Part shown: positions 7,369 to 17,253 of the stretch, one piece after another
Layout of the letters: each line of letters opens with the position of its first letter
How positions within the stretch are numbered: the first letter of the stretch is position 1
Origin: Pseudomonas sp.
Lineage (GTDB): Bacteria > Pseudomonadota > Gammaproteobacteria > Pseudomonadales > Pseudomonadaceae
Direction of reading: 5' to 3'
Assembly: GCA_007713455.1 (NCBI GenBank)
Contig: VMRT01000002.1
Span: 434,001-498,000, forward strand
Length of the DNA: 64,000 nt
The notes under the pieces: model-generated
The model's input: only the letters and a program-made list of their open reading frames with translations
Databases searched by the model: none
What the model was told of the DNA's origin: nothing
Made by a program: the position numbers and the translations under genes

Positions 7369-8235
7369 ATGATTGTCGATCTGCATTGCCACAGCACCGC
7401 CTCGGACGGCGCGCTGGCGCCTGCCAAACTGGTGGAGCGAGCCCATGCGCGTGGTATCGAGATGCTGGCGCTCACCGACCACGACACGGTCGACGGCCTT
7501 GCCGAGGCGCGGGCAACTGCGCAGGCGCTCGGCATGCAGCTGGTCAATGGCATCGAGCTTTCTTGCCTGTGGAACGGGGCTACCATTCATGTATTGGGCT
7601 ACGCCTTCGACGCTGATGCGCCTGCGCTGCAGCAGGCGATCGCGCAACTGCACGAAGGCCGTTGGCGCCGCGCCGAACTGATCGGCCAGCGCCTCGAAGC
7701 GAAGGGGATGCCGGGTGCGCTGGAAGGCGCGCGGGCGCTTCAGCAGGAACTCGGCGACAGTGGCAACGCACCGGCGCGGCCGCATTTCGCCGATTTTCTC
7801 GTGCGTGCCGGTCATGTCCGCGACCGTGCCGAAGCGTTTCGCAAATGGCTGGGTTCGGGCAAGCTCGGCGACGTCAAGCAGCATTGGCCGAGCCTGGAGC
7901 AGACGGTCCAGACCTTGCGTGACGCAGGTGCGTGGATCAGCCTGGCGCACCCGTGGCAGTACGATTTCACCCGCAGCAAGCGGCGCCGGCTGGTGATCGA
8001 TTTCGCCCAGGCCGGCGGTCACGCGCTGGAGGTGGTCAACGGCATGCAGCCGCTGGAACAGGTCGGCGGTCTGTCGATCCTGGTACGTGAGTTGGGCCTG
8101 ATGGCCACAGTGGGCAGTGATTTCCATGCGCCCGGCGACTGGTCGGAACTGGGGCTGTACCGCAGCCTGCCGGAGGACCTGTCGCCGCTTTGGAGACATT
8201 TCGATCATGAGCGCCGCATACCTGCTGCCAGCTGA
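7369..8235 (+). CDS. rnm: PHP-domain nuclease/phosphatase (RNase AM / YciV type)
   Basis: 288-residue cytosolic metallo-enzyme with the PHP motifs DLHCHSTASDGALAP (residues 3-17), LALTDHDTVDGL (about 34-45), an HPWQYDFTRSKRRRLV segment and the final metal motif GSDFHAPGDW. Homologues hydrolyse 3',5'-nucleoside bisphosphates and act as a 5'-3' exoribonuclease that trims rRNA 5' ends (RNase AM). It is followed at 13 bases by the YciO gene, so the two are probably cotranscribed, as in many gammaproteobacteria. Confidence 0.87.
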   Translation: MIVDLHCHSTASDGALAPAKLVERAHARGIEMLALTDHDTVDGLAEARATAQALGMQLVNGIELSCLWNGATIHVLGYAFDADAPALQQAIAQLHEGRWRRAELIGQRLEAKGMPGALEGARALQQELGDSGNAPARPHFADFLVRAGHVRDRAEAFRKWLGSGKLGDVKQHWPSLEQTVQTLRDAGAWISLAHPWQYDFTRSKRRRLVIDFAQAGGHALEVVNGMQPLEQVGGLSILVRELGLMATVGSDFHAPGDWSELGLYRSLPEDLSPLWRHFDHERRIPAAS

Positions 8236-8248
8236 ACAGGGAGTTTCC

Positions 8249-8872
8249 ATGAGCCAGTTCTTTCAGATCCATCCGGACAACCCGCAACCGCGCCTGATCA
8301 AACAGGCCGTGGAAATCATCCGCAAGGGCGGCGTAGTGGTCTACCCGACCGACTCCAGTTATGCCGTCGGCTGCTCGATGGGTAACAAGGCCGGCATCGA
8401 ACGCATTCGCCGGCTGCGCCAGCTCGATGACAAGCACAACTTTACGCTGGCCTGTCGCGATCTGTCGCAGCTTGGCCTTTTCGCCAAGGTCGATACCGCG
8501 GCCTTTCGCCTGCTCAAGGCTCATCTGCCCGGTCCCTACACGATCATCCTGTCTGCTACCCGCGAGGTGCCGCGCATGTTGCTGCACCCCAAGCGCCGCA
8601 CCATCGGCCTGCGTGTGCCGGCACAGCCGATCGCCCAGGCGCTGCTGGAAGAACTCGGTGAGCCGCTGATGAGCGTCAGCCTGATCCTTCCCGGTGAAGA
8701 CCTGCCGATGAGCGACCCCTACGAGATGCGTGACGCGCTGGAGCATCAGGTAGACCTGATCATCGATGGCGGTTACGGTGGCCTCGAAGCATCGACCGTG
8801 GTCAGCCTGGTCGATGATCGGCCTGAAGTGATACGGGTCGGCTGCGGCGATCCCGAACCCTTCATGGCTTGA
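8249..8872 (+). CDS. L-threonylcarbamoyladenylate synthase family protein (YciO type)
   Basis: 207 residues with the SUA5/YciO/YrdC fold: KGGVVVYPTDSSYAVGC near the N-terminus, RIRRLRQLDDKHNFTLACRDLSQLG, and LPGPYTIILSATREVPRMLL. YrdC/TsaC members make threonylcarbamoyl-AMP for tRNA t6A; YciO is the paralogue that binds RNA and retains weak activity, so the physiological role is less certain. The DDKHNF and PKRRTIGLRVP segments favour YciO over TsaC. The ATG at 8249 follows a GGGAG; an in-frame extension upstream overlaps the PHP gene and is unlikely. Confidence 0.87.
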   Translation: MSQFFQIHPDNPQPRLIKQAVEIIRKGGVVVYPTDSSYAVGCSMGNKAGIERIRRLRQLDDKHNFTLACRDLSQLGLFAKVDTAAFRLLKAHLPGPYTIILSATREVPRMLLHPKRRTIGLRVPAQPIAQALLEELGEPLMSVSLILPGEDLPMSDPYEMRDALEHQVDLIIDGGYGGLEASTVVSLVDDRPEVIRVGCGDPEPFMA

Positions 8873-8922
8873 GCCTGGATGGCGAGCGTGCCTGTACACC
8901 ATCTGGCCTGTCGGTGAGAGGG

Positions 8923-9024
8923 TTGAGGCAAGTTCGGATGAACATGACTCCGAGACAAGGCGCAGCAACGCGGTATCTGGGCCATGGGCGCCGAAATTGA
9001 CCAACTGAACTTACCAAACAGGCC
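8923..9024 (-). repeat. Intergenic repeat, copy B (inverted relative to copy A)
   Basis: Reverse-complement match to 2710-2844, covering the whole space between YciO and trpS apart from a few edge bases. It lacks the 34-base stretch found in copy A. It comes within about 20 bases of the trpS start, so it may contribute part of the trpS promoter or leader. The two copies in inverted orientation bracket about 6 kb. Confidence 0.75.
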
Positions 9025-9044
9025 AATTAATCAAGGACACCCTT

Positions 9045-10259
9045 TTGAGCTCCATGGATTCACAGCGGCGCGTGGTTTCCGGCATGCGTCCCAGCGGCCG
9101 GCTTCATCTCGGTCACTACAACGGCGTGTTGAAGAACTGGGTCAGACTGCAGCACGAGTACGAGTGTTTCTTCTGCATCGTCGACTGGCACGCGCTGACC
9201 ACCGACTACGAAAGCTCCGGCGAAATCTCGCAGAACATCATGGATATGGCGGTGGACTGGCTGGCTGCCGGCGTCAGTCCCAGTTCAGCGACGCTGTTCA
9301 TCCAGTCACAGGTGCCGGAGCACGCCGAGCTGCACCTGCTGCTGTCGATGATCTGCCCACTGGGCTGGCTGGAGCGGGTGCCATCCTACAAGGAGCTGCA
9401 GCAGAATCTGCAGCACAAGGACCTGGATACCTATGGCTTCCTCGGATATCCCCTGCTGCAGGCGGCGGACATCCTGATCTATCGCGCCGGGCTGGTGCCG
9501 GTCGGCGCCGACCAGCTGCCGCATATCGAATTCGCCCGCGACGTGGCGCGACGTTTCAACCATCTCTATGGCCGCGAAGCGGATTTCGAGGACAAGGCCG
9601 AAGCGGCGATCCGCAAGCTCGGCAAGAAGACCTCCAAGCTGTACGTCAGCCTGCGCAAGAGCTATCAGGAGCAGGGTGACGTCGAGGCGTTGAACACCGC
9701 CCGTGCGGTTATCAAGGAACAGCAGACCATCACCATCGGCGATCAGGAGCGGCTTTACGGCTACCTGGAAGGCTGCGGCAAGCTGCTGCTGCCGGAACCG
9801 CAGGCGCTGCTCGGCGAGCAACCGAAGATTTCCGGGCTCGACGGCGGCAAGATGGCGAAGTCCAACAGCAATGCGATCTACCTGCGTGATACGTCGAACG
9901 AGATCGAGGAGAAGATTCGCCGTATGCCCACCGATCCGGCCCGCGTGCATCGCAGCGACCCTGGTGAACCGACGCGCTGCCCGGTGTGGCAGATGCATCT
10001 GGTGCACTCCGAAGAGGCCGTCTGCCAGTGGGCAGAGCAGGGTTGCCGCAGCGCCGGCATCGGCTGCCTGGAGTGCAAGGGGCCGCTGATCGACTCGATC
10101 AAGGCTGATCTGACGCCCCTGCAGGAACGCGCGCTGGACTACGAGCAGAATCCCGACCTGGTCCGCAGCATCCTCGCAGAAGGTGCGGAGCACGCCCGTG
10201 ACGAGGCCCGTGAGACGCTGATCGAAGTTCGCCAGGCGATGGGCCTGAATTACCGCTGA
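9045..10259 (+). CDS. trpS: Tryptophanyl-tRNA synthetase
   Basis: Class I aminoacyl-tRNA synthetase charging tRNA-Trp, 404 residues. Seen: PSGRLHLGHYNG (HIGH region, about 15-26), YPLLQAADILIYRA, GADQLPHIEFARD, and the KMSKS-type loop GGKMAKSNSN. A cysteine series C-x21-C-x6-C-x2-C follows in the anticodon-binding half (CPVW ... GCRSAGIGCLECKG), close to the 4Fe-4S motif C-x22-C-x6-C-x2-C of Thermotoga TrpRS. The start is probably the TTG at 9045: AAGGA lies seven bases upstream, whereas the ATG at 9054 would be sixteen bases away. Confidence 0.93.
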   Translation: MSSMDSQRRVVSGMRPSGRLHLGHYNGVLKNWVRLQHEYECFFCIVDWHALTTDYESSGEISQNIMDMAVDWLAAGVSPSSATLFIQSQVPEHAELHLLLSMICPLGWLERVPSYKELQQNLQHKDLDTYGFLGYPLLQAADILIYRAGLVPVGADQLPHIEFARDVARRFNHLYGREADFEDKAEAAIRKLGKKTSKLYVSLRKSYQEQGDVEALNTARAVIKEQQTITIGDQERLYGYLEGCGKLLLPEPQALLGEQPKISGLDGGKMAKSNSNAIYLRDTSNEIEEKIRRMPTDPARVHRSDPGEPTRCPVWQMHLVHSEEAVCQWAEQGCRSAGIGCLECKGPLIDSIKADLTPLQERALDYEQNPDLVRSILAEGAEHARDEARETLIEVRQAMGLNYR

Positions 10260-10293
10260 GCGGCGCATAAGCGGCCGGCGCCGAAGGATTTTC

Positions 10294-11115
10294 ATGCAGC
10301 ACACCGAGTCCCCCAGTCCCGAAGCGATCCAGCCCGGCGAGCAGCTACGCCTGGCGCTGGTCTATGGCGAGGCGGTGACCGAGCTGCCGCTGGACCTCTA
10401 CATTCCGCCGGATGCGCTGGAAGTCTTTCTCGAAGCCTTCGAAGGCCCGCTGGATCTTCTGCTTTACCTGATCCGCAAGCAGAACATCGACATCCTCGAT
10501 ATTCCGGTGGCCGAGATCACCCGGCAGTACATGGGTTACGTCGAGCTGATGAAATCGGTGCGCCTGGAGTTGGCCGCCGAGTATCTGGTGATGGCCGCGA
10601 TGCTCGCCGAGATCAAGTCACGCATGCTGCTGCCGCGCTCGGCTGAGGTCGCCGAAGAAGAGGATGATCCGCGCGCCGAGCTGATCCGCCGGCTGCAGGA
10701 GTACGAACGTTTCAAGGCCGCCGCCGAAGACATCGACGAGCTGCCACGGGTCGGCCGCGACCTGCAGGTGCCGCGTCTCGATGCACCCGAGGCTCGGGCG
10801 CGTAAGCTGCTGCCGGACGTGAGCCTGGAAGAGCTGCTGGTGTCGATGGCCGAGGTGCTGCGCCGCGCCGACATGTTCGAGAGCCATCAGGTCACCCGCG
10901 AAGCGTTGTCGACCCGCGAGCGCATGAGCGAAGTGCTCGAACGACTGAAGGACGGTGGTTTCGTTCCCTTCGTAGCGCTGTTCCGCATCGAGGAAGGGCG
11001 ACTCGGCGTGGTGGTGACCTTCATGGCTGTGCTCGAGCTGATCAAGGAGTCGTTGGTCGAGCTGGTGCAGAATGAACCCTTTGCGCCGATTCATGTGCGC
11101 AGCCGTACCGAATAG
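10294..11115 (+). CDS. scpA: Segregation and condensation protein A
   Basis: Kleisin subunit of the Smc-ScpAB condensin, 273 residues. The N-terminal kleisin domain shows FEGPLDLLLYLIRKQNIDILDIPVAEITRQY (about residues 48-78; only part need be quoted: FEGPLDLLLYLIRK), and a C-terminal winged-helix region follows (FVPFVALFRIEEGRLGVVV-like, near 222-245). The middle is rich in Glu/Arg as usual for the linker. AAGGA precedes the ATG. scpB follows after 19 bases, so the pair is an operon. Pseudomonads using Smc-ScpAB in addition to MukBEF-like systems carry this pair routinely. Confidence 0.92.
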   Translation: MQHTESPSPEAIQPGEQLRLALVYGEAVTELPLDLYIPPDALEVFLEAFEGPLDLLLYLIRKQNIDILDIPVAEITRQYMGYVELMKSVRLELAAEYLVMAAMLAEIKSRMLLPRSAEVAEEEDDPRAELIRRLQEYERFKAAAEDIDELPRVGRDLQVPRLDAPEARARKLLPDVSLEELLVSMAEVLRRADMFESHQVTREALSTRERMSEVLERLKDGGFVPFVALFRIEEGRLGVVVTFMAVLELIKESLVELVQNEPFAPIHVRSRTE

Positions 11116-11134
11116 GCATTTGCAGGAGTCAATC

Positions 11135-11911
11135 GTGGACCTGTCCGATCCAAAGGATCTCGCTTCTCTGCTCGAAGCCTTTCTGCTCGCATCCGGTAAA
11201 CCGCTCTCCCTGGAGCGCCTCGGCGAACTCTTCGAGGAAGCCGAGCGGCCGTCTTCGGCACAGCTGAAGAAGGCCCTCGAAGTGCTGGAAAAGTCCTGCA
11301 AGGGCCGCGCCTTCGAACTCAAGGAAGTCGCCAGCGGTTACCGCCTGCAGGTGCGTCAGCGCTTTTCGCCATGGGTCGGCCGGCTCTGGGAAGAGCGCCC
11401 CCAGCGTTACTCCCGCGCGCTGCTGGAAACCCTGGCGCTGATTGCCTACCGCCAGCCGATCACCCGTGGCGAGATCGAGGATATCCGCGGCGTCGCGGTG
11501 AACAGCCAGATCGTCAAGACGCTGCAGGAGCGCGAGTGGATTCGTGTGGTTGGCCATCGTGACGTACCGGGACGCCCGGCGATGTTCGCCACCACCCGGC
11601 AGTTTCTCGATCATTTCAACCTGAAGAATCTGGATGAACTGCCGCCGCTGGCCGTGCTGCGCGAAATGGAGCCCGAGCTGCGCCCGGTACTCGACGACGA
11701 GGATACCGCCGTGCCTGTTGCCTTGCAGGCGCGGGCCGATGAAGTTGCAGATGAGCCGCAGGCCCCACTGCGTGAGCAGACCAGCTTCCGCAGCCTGCTG
11801 GCCGAACTCGACGGCATGGAGCAGGGCCTGAAGACCGACTTCGACGATCTGCTGGAAGCCGAAGAAGAAACATCGGCAGACGAGCCGCGCGGAGACGAGC
11901 CTGCGCAATAA
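11135..11911 (+). CDS. scpB: Segregation and condensation protein B
   Basis: Winged-helix dimer that binds the ScpA linker in the Smc-ScpAB complex. 258 residues with LLEAFLLASGKPLSLERLGELFEE at the N-terminus (quote: LLEAFLLASGKPLSLERL), LALIAYRQPITRGEIEDIRG (typical ScpB core) and HRDVPGRPAMFATT. I choose the GTG at 11135, with GGAG six bases upstream, over an ATG at 11072 inside scpA. The C-terminal 80 residues are acidic and variable. The pseudouridine synthase gene rluB, which follows scpB in several relatives, is absent here; edd comes next. Confidence 0.9.
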   Translation: MDLSDPKDLASLLEAFLLASGKPLSLERLGELFEEAERPSSAQLKKALEVLEKSCKGRAFELKEVASGYRLQVRQRFSPWVGRLWEERPQRYSRALLETLALIAYRQPITRGEIEDIRGVAVNSQIVKTLQEREWIRVVGHRDVPGRPAMFATTRQFLDHFNLKNLDELPPLAVLREMEPELRPVLDDEDTAVPVALQARADEVADEPQAPLREQTSFRSLLAELDGMEQGLKTDFDDLLEAEEETSADEPRGDEPAQ

Positions 11912-12011
11912 GCGCCAAGCCACCTCCAACCGGCGTACTCAGGCTCCTGGTCGCCGCTTCCATGCCGGCATCGCGTCGTGTCAGAACGCCAACTGACCCT
12001 GGATGGATTAT

Positions 12012-12060
12012 GGTTGTCTGAGCTTTCAACCAAGCGTTGAGCCCTTCAACCACAGTTGAA
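12012..12060. promoter_or_regulatory. Array of alternating GTTGA/TCAAC half-sites upstream of edd
   Basis: Between scpB and edd lie GGTTG (12012-12016), TCAAC (12026-12030), GTTGA (12036-12040), TCAAC (12046-12050) and GTTGA (12055-12059). The last two form a perfect palindrome TTCAAC-CACA-GTTGAA (12045-12060). Successive half-sites are 9-10 bases apart, about one helical turn. This looks like an operator for a cooperatively binding dimeric regulator of edd-glk. It does not match the HexR consensus I know for pseudomonads (TTGT-N7/8-ACAA). Confidence 0.5.
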
Positions 12061-12080
12061 TTTTGCAGCAGGAGTGAGGC

Positions 12081-13906
<1,826 letters not shown>

Positions 13907-13910
<4 letters not shown>

Positions 13911-14869
13911 AGACGGCGCTCGTTGGAGATATTGGCGGTACCAATGCACGTTTCGCGCTGTGGCGCGACCAGCGTATCGAGCAGATTCGCGTGATTCCCA
14001 CGGCCGACCATGCGCGGCCGGAGCTGGCGATCCTTGCGTACCTGAGTGAAGTCGATCAGCCGCTGGAAACCCTCGAGGCGGTGTGCCTCGCCTGTGCCGG
14101 GCCGGTCGGCGGCGACCTGTTTCGTTTTACCAACAACCATTGGCAGCTGAGCCGCGAAGCCTTCTGCCGCGAGCTGGGCGTGAAGGAGCTGTTGCTGATC
14201 AACGACTTCACCGCCATGGCCCTCGGCATGACGCGGCTGCACGATGGTGAGCGCATCACGGTTTGCGATGGCGAGCCTGAACCGGGACGGCCGCGGCTGG
14301 TCATAGGGCCCGGCACCGGGCTTGGAGTCGCCGGATTGCTGCCACTGTCTGGCGGCGGTTGGCGCGCCTTGCCGGGCGAGGGCGGGCATATCTGCCTTCC
14401 CGTCGGCAGCGAGCGCGAGGCGGCGATCTGGGCGCATCTGCATCGTTCGCTCGGCCATGTGAATGCCGAGGCGGTGCTCAGCGGTCCGGGGCTGCTGACG
14501 CTCTACCGTGCCTGCTGTGCACTGGACGGGCAGCAGGTGGCGTTCGATTCCCCTGCAGCTATCACCAAGGCTGCGCTGGCAGGCGACACTTATGCGCTCG
14601 CGGTGCTGGAGCAGTTCTGCCGCTGGCTGGGGCGTATCGTCGGCGATAACGTGCTGACCCTCGGTGCCCGCGGCGGCGTTTACATCGTCGGTGGCGTGGT
14701 GCCGCGTTTCGCCGAGATGTTCCTGCGCAGCGGTTTCAGCGAGGCGTTGCGTGAGAAGGGGCAGATGAGCCGCTATTTCGATCGCCTGCCGGTCTGGCTG
14801 GTGACCGCGCCGTATCCGGGCCTCGAGGGCGCGGGCGTGGCATTGCAACCGTTGTTGGAGGGAGCCTAG
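13907..14869 (+). CDS. glk: Glucokinase
   Basis: ATP-dependent phosphorylation of intracellular glucose, feeding edd through zwf/pgl encoded elsewhere. 320 residues starting at a GTG overlapping the edd stop. Seen: the phosphate-binding motif DIGGTNARF (residues 8-16), [21 protein letters not shown] (catalytic Asp in the NDF motif), [10 protein letters not shown] and the glucose-binding EGGH in [11 protein letters not shown]. The C-terminal [12 protein letters not shown] is also typical. Together with the downstream ABC transporter it forms the direct phosphorylative glucose route. Confidence 0.94.
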
Positions 14870-14925
14870 GCTGCGACATGGCGGGTCGACGGGTGACCCC
14901 ATAACAACAAGAAAAGGGACGTGAC

Positions 14926-15660
14926 GTGAGCCAAGCAGGTAAGAACATCCTTCTGGTCGACGACGATCAGGAAATCCGCGAACTGTTGCAGACCTATCTC
15001 AGCCGCTCGGGCTTTCATGTGCGCGGCGTGCCGGACGGCGGGCAGTTTCGCTCGGCGCTGTGTGCCGAGCCGGCCGATCTGGTGATTCTCGACGTGATGC
15101 TGCCCGACGAGGACGGCTTCAGCCTGTGCCGCTGGATTCGCCAGCACGAGCGGTTGGCTTCGATGCCGATCATCATGCTCACCGCCAGCTCCGACGAGGC
15201 CGATCGGGTCGTCGGCCTGGAGCTGGGCGCCGACGACTACCTGGGCAAGCCATTCAGCCCGCGCGAATTGCTCGCGCGGATCAAGGCACTGCTGCGACGC
15301 GTCAGCTTCGCCCAGGAACGCGGCAGTGATGTGCTGGCCTTCGATGAGTGGCGGCTGGACATGATCAGCCACCGCCTGTTCCACGCCGACGGCGAGGAGG
15401 TCTTTCTCTCCGGCGCCGATTTCGCCCTGCTCAAGCTGTTTCTCGATCATCCGCAGCAGATCCTCGACCGCGACACGATCGCCAACGCCACCCGTGGTCG
15501 CGAGGTGATGCCGCTGGAGCGTATCGTCGACATGGCGGTCAGTCGCCTGCGCCAGCGCCTGCGCGACACCGGCAAGTCGCCGCGGCTGATCCGCACGGTA
15601 CGTGGCAGCGGTTACTTGTTGGCTACCCAGGTGACGCCGCACCATGAATCTGCGCACTGA
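14926..15660 (+). CDS. gltR: Response regulator GltR
   Basis: OmpR-family regulator of glucose uptake, 244 residues: receiver with DDD at 12-14, phospho-Asp56 in LVILDVMLPDED, LTASSDEADR and KPFSPREL; winged-helix output with ERIVDMAVSRLRQRLRD and IRTVRGSGYLLA. The start is GTG at 14926 behind AAAAGGGA. Its last 17 bases overlap gtrS. In pseudomonads GltR controls the glucose porin/ABC operon and is inhibited or activated by the GtrS kinase in response to glucose-derived 2-ketogluconate or 6-phosphogluconate. Confidence 0.92.
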   Translation: MSQAGKNILLVDDDQEIRELLQTYLSRSGFHVRGVPDGGQFRSALCAEPADLVILDVMLPDEDGFSLCRWIRQHERLASMPIIMLTASSDEADRVVGLELGADDYLGKPFSPRELLARIKALLRRVSFAQERGSDVLAFDEWRLDMISHRLFHADGEEVFLSGADFALLKLFLDHPQQILDRDTIANATRGREVMPLERIVDMAVSRLRQRLRDTGKSPRLIRTVRGSGYLLATQVTPHHESAH

Positions 15661-17095
15661 GCGGCGGCGCCTGCGGCTAGTGCCACGTTCGCTGCTCGGA
15701 CGGATGCTGTTGCTGACCCTGCTGGCGGTGTTGCTGGCCCAGGGACTTTCGAGTCTGATCTGGCTGTCCCAGCTGCGAGCCAGCCAGATGGAAGGCTTGC
15801 TCACCAGCGCCCGCAGCCTGGCGCAGTCGATGGCGGCCAGCGTCAGCTACTTCCGTTCGCTGCCGCTGGGCTATCGCCCATTGGTGCTCGATCAGTTGCG
15901 CAGCATGGGCGGTACACGTTTCTTCGTGTCGCTCAACGACAAGCCGCTGGACATGGAGATCCTCCCGGAAACGCCGCGCAAGCGTGCTGTCCTGCATGAG
16001 GTGGAGCAGGTATTGCGCCAGCGTTTGGGCGGCTCGGTGGACCTGAACATCGAGTTCGTCAGCCCCGATGACCTGCGCATCTTCAACAGCGGCATCACGC
16101 TCGATGAGTTGCCGCGCTCCTGGGCGCACTACGCGCTGGGCCTTGAACCACTGTCACCGCCGGTGCTGGTGACGCAGATCCAGATCGCCCCGCAGGAATG
16201 GCTCTATCTGGCCTCGCTGATGCCGGCTCCCTACGTCAGCCTGGAGGACGAGGGGCTGCCGGCCCAGCAGTTGTGGTTCATCGTGCTCACCAGCGCCTTT
16301 CTGCTGCTGTTCATCGGCCTGCTGGTGCGCTGGCAGAGCCGGCCACTGAAGCGCCTGGCCAAGGCGGCGCGGGAGTTGTCGCTGGGCGCCGAGGTGCAGC
16401 CGTTGACCGAGGCCGGCGCCAGCGAGATCGTCGAGGTGAGCCGTGCCTTCAACAACATGCGCCAGCGCATCAGTCGCTACCTGACCGAGCGAGGCCAATT
16501 GTTCAGCGCGATTTCCCATGACCTGCGCACGCCCATCACGCGCCTGCGTCTGCGTGTCGAGCTGCTGGAAGATGAAGCCCAGCAGATCAAGTTCACCCGT
16601 GACCTCGACGAGCTGGAGCTGCTGGTCAAGGGCGCACTGCAATGCGTGAAGGACACCGACATCCACGAGAACATCGAGGCGGTGGATCTAAATCTGCTGC
16701 TCGAGCATATCGTCGAGCCCTATCAGGCCTGCGACCAGACCCGCGTGACTTTGGACGGCCGGGCTTCGGCGCCTTATCCGGGCAAACCGCTGGCGCTCAA
16801 GCGCTGCATCGGCAATTTGCTGGACAATGCCCTGAAGTACGGTGAGCGCGCCCACCTGCGTGTCGAGGACGGCAAGGAGGCGCTGGTGCTGCACGTCGAT
16901 GACGAGGGCCCGGGCGTGCCCGAGCAGCGTCTTGAGCATGTCTTCGAACCCCACGTGCGGCTCTCGGGGCAGCAGCAGGGCTACGGGCTGGGGCTCGGTA
17001 TCGCACGGAATATCGCCCACGCCCACGGTGGCGAACTGAGCATGCGCAATCTGCAGCAGGGAGGGCTGAGGGTGACGCTGACCTTGCCGCGCTGA
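15644..17095 (+). CDS. gtrS: Sensor histidine kinase GtrS
   Basis: 483-residue membrane kinase: TM1 about 20-43, periplasmic sensor about 45-208, TM2 about 210-229, HAMP, H-box FSAISHDLRTPITRLRLR (His292), N-box CIGNLLDNALKYGE, G1 DEGPGVPE and G2 GYGLGLGIARNIAHAHGG. It overlaps gltR by 17 bases, so the two are coupled. In P. aeruginosa the GtrS periplasmic domain binds 2-ketogluconate and 6-phosphogluconate and signals to GltR. Its position directly before the ABC transporter genes supports the same role. Confidence 0.92.
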   Translation: MNLRTERRRLRLVPRSLLGRMLLLTLLAVLLAQGLSSLIWLSQLRASQMEGLLTSARSLAQSMAASVSYFRSLPLGYRPLVLDQLRSMGGTRFFVSLNDKPLDMEILPETPRKRAVLHEVEQVLRQRLGGSVDLNIEFVSPDDLRIFNSGITLDELPRSWAHYALGLEPLSPPVLVTQIQIAPQEWLYLASLMPAPYVSLEDEGLPAQQLWFIVLTSAFLLLFIGLLVRWQSRPLKRLAKAARELSLGAEVQPLTEAGASEIVEVSRAFNNMRQRISRYLTERGQLFSAISHDLRTPITRLRLRVELLEDEAQQIKFTRDLDELELLVKGALQCVKDTDIHENIEAVDLNLLLEHIVEPYQACDQTRVTLDGRASAPYPGKPLALKRCIGNLLDNALKYGERAHLRVEDGKEALVLHVDDEGPGVPEQRLEHVFEPHVRLSGQQQGYGLGLGIARNIAHAHGGELSMRNLQQGGLRVTLTLPR

Positions 17096-17110
17096 TCCGG
17101 CTCAGTGCAC

Positions 17111-17198
17111 TTCGTTACGATCGCTGCGGCTTTGTAACGGCTCTGTGACCATCGCCCATCCCTTCGTTACCCAGTGTCCATTTCCCTGCGCATAGACT
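17111..17198 (+). promoter_or_regulatory. CGTTAC repeats and putative promoter of the glucose ABC operon
   Basis: Upstream of gltB are TTCGTTAC (17111-17118), the inverted GTAACG (17134-17139) and a second TTCGTTAC (17163-17170). A TAGACT (17193-17198) about 55 bases before the ATG could be the -10. Repeats spaced by about two and three helical turns suggest an activator site, GltR being the obvious candidate by position. The repeats are seen; the binding protein is inferred. Confidence 0.45.
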
Positions 17199-17253
17199 CG
17201 GTCCATCGCAAGCGACCATGACTTGCCGGATAAAAACAAGAAGGTGCCTCTAC

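Noticed and set aside
8036-9004. 322-codon minus-strand frame covering yciO and repeat copy B
   Set aside because: It is antisense to yciO, and its N-terminal part is just the translated intergenic repeat.
12001-12080. HexR operator before edd
   Set aside because: No TTGT-N7/8-ACAA match is present. TTGT at 12014 has no ACAA partner at the required distance.
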